A stretch of 9,412 nt of DNA. It comes from DATCSE01 sp036568605. Lineage in GTDB: Bacteria; Pseudomonadota; Gammaproteobacteria; Burkholderiales; Burkholderiaceae_C. A program made the translations under genes and the position numbers. Positions 8,992 through 9,412 of this stretch are shown here, in pieces. The DNA lies in the NCBI GenBank assembly GCA_036568605.1, contig DATCSE010000252.1, positions 1 to 9,412 on the forward strand, given 5' to 3'. Within the stretch, counting starts at the first letter, position 1. Every line of letters starts with the position of its first letter. The notes below the pieces were generated by a model that saw nothing but the letters and a program-made list of their open reading frames with translations, was not told the origin of the DNA and made no database searches.

Positions 8992-9412
8992 TCAGACGTA
9001 AGTCGGCACCAGGCAGTGCTTGTGCTCGACGTGGTGCACGAACTCGTCGCGGAAGTTCTTGATCATCGCGCGCACCGGCATCGCCGCGGCATCGCCCAGC
9101 GCGCAGATCGTGCGGCCCTGGATGTTGTCGGCCACCGAGTTCAAGAGGTCGATGTCTTCCATGCGGCCCTGGCCGTTCTCGATGCGCTCGACCATGCGGA
9201 ACAGCCAGCCGGTGCCTTCGCGGCACGGCGTGCACTGGCCGCAGCTCTCGTGCATGTAGAAGTACGACAGGCGCAACAGGCTCTTGACCATGCAGCGGGT
9301 GTCGTCCATCACGATCACGGCGCCCGAGCCCAGCATCGAGCCGGCCTTCGCGATGGCGTCGTAGTCCATCGTGCAGTCCATCATCGCCGCGGCGGTCAGC
9401 ACCGGTGCCGAC
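8992..9412 (-). CDS. nuoF: NADH-quinone oxidoreductase subunit F, C-terminal part (cut by window edge)
   Basis: NuoF binds NADH and FMN and holds cluster N3, the entry point for electrons. Only the last 139 residues are visible; the full protein is usually about 430-445, and the NADH/FMN-binding part lies beyond the right edge. In visible numbering the N3 ligands are Cys57, Cys60 and Cys63 in ESCGQCTPCREGTGW and Cys103 in GRTICALGDAAAMP, all present. The GSMLGSGAVIVMDD stretch (24-37) and the C-terminal HVEHKHCLVPTYV also fit the family. Reading begins in frame at the window edge; an internal GTG at 9402-9400 is not the real start. It is followed by nuoG after 15 bases. Confidence 0.97.
   Translation of the reverse strand, partial: SAPVLTAAAMMDCTMDYDAIAKAGSMLGSGAVIVMDDTRCMVKSLLRLSYFYMHESCGQCTPCREGTGWLFRMVERIENGQGRMEDIDLLNSVADNIQGRTICALGDAAAMPVRAMIKNFRDEFVHHVEHKHCLVPTYV

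Overview
The window is an ordinary but nearly complete segment of a bacterial respiratory complex I operon (nuo, proton-pumping NADH:ubiquinone oxidoreductase). All genes lie on the minus strand, so transcription runs from high to low coordinates. The order of transcription is nuoF (3' end only), nuoG, nuoH, nuoI, nuoJ, nuoK, nuoL, nuoM, nuoN (5' end only), which is the canonical order. The DNA is very G+C-rich with strong G/C bias at third codon positions. Gene order, the NuoI and NuoG sequences, and a NuoG lacking the extra N7 iron-sulfur cluster suggest a betaproteobacterium, most likely in the Burkholderiales. That placement rests on remembered family sequences, not on a search.

Layout by position: 1-402 nuoN (N-terminal 134 residues), 404-1882 nuoM, 1929-3962 nuoL, 3967-4299 nuoK, 4296-4949 nuoJ, 5015-5512 nuoI, 5531-6625 nuoH, 6631-8976 nuoG, 8992-9412 nuoF (C-terminal 139 residues). 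The genes are tightly packed. There is one ATGA overlap (nuoJ/nuoK), gaps of 1-18 bases at six junctions, and two longer gaps: 46 bases (nuoL/nuoM) and 65 bases (nuoI/nuoJ). No non-coding stretch exceeds 65 bases. I see no promoter, terminator, RNA gene, mobile element or CRISPR array; the operon's promoter and its first genes (nuoA-E) would lie beyond the right edge.

Function: NuoF carries the end of the FMN/NADH module with the N3 cluster. NuoG and NuoI carry the chain of iron-sulfur clusters that passes electrons towards quinone. NuoH forms the quinone chamber and the start of the proton path. NuoJ, NuoK, NuoL, NuoM and NuoN form the membrane arm that moves protons; NuoL, NuoM and NuoN are antiporter-like, and NuoL has the long lateral helix. 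The key cluster ligands and membrane Lys/Glu residues that can be read are present, so the complex looks functional.

I found no new biological system. The items worth a second look are small: a lengthened NuoK with an extra 5-residue loop, a His-rich loop in NuoL, a membrane glutamate in NuoH, possible stem-loops at the two longest junctions, and the lack of a visible Shine-Dalgarno before nuoG. Very long open frames on the opposite strand are composition artefacts.
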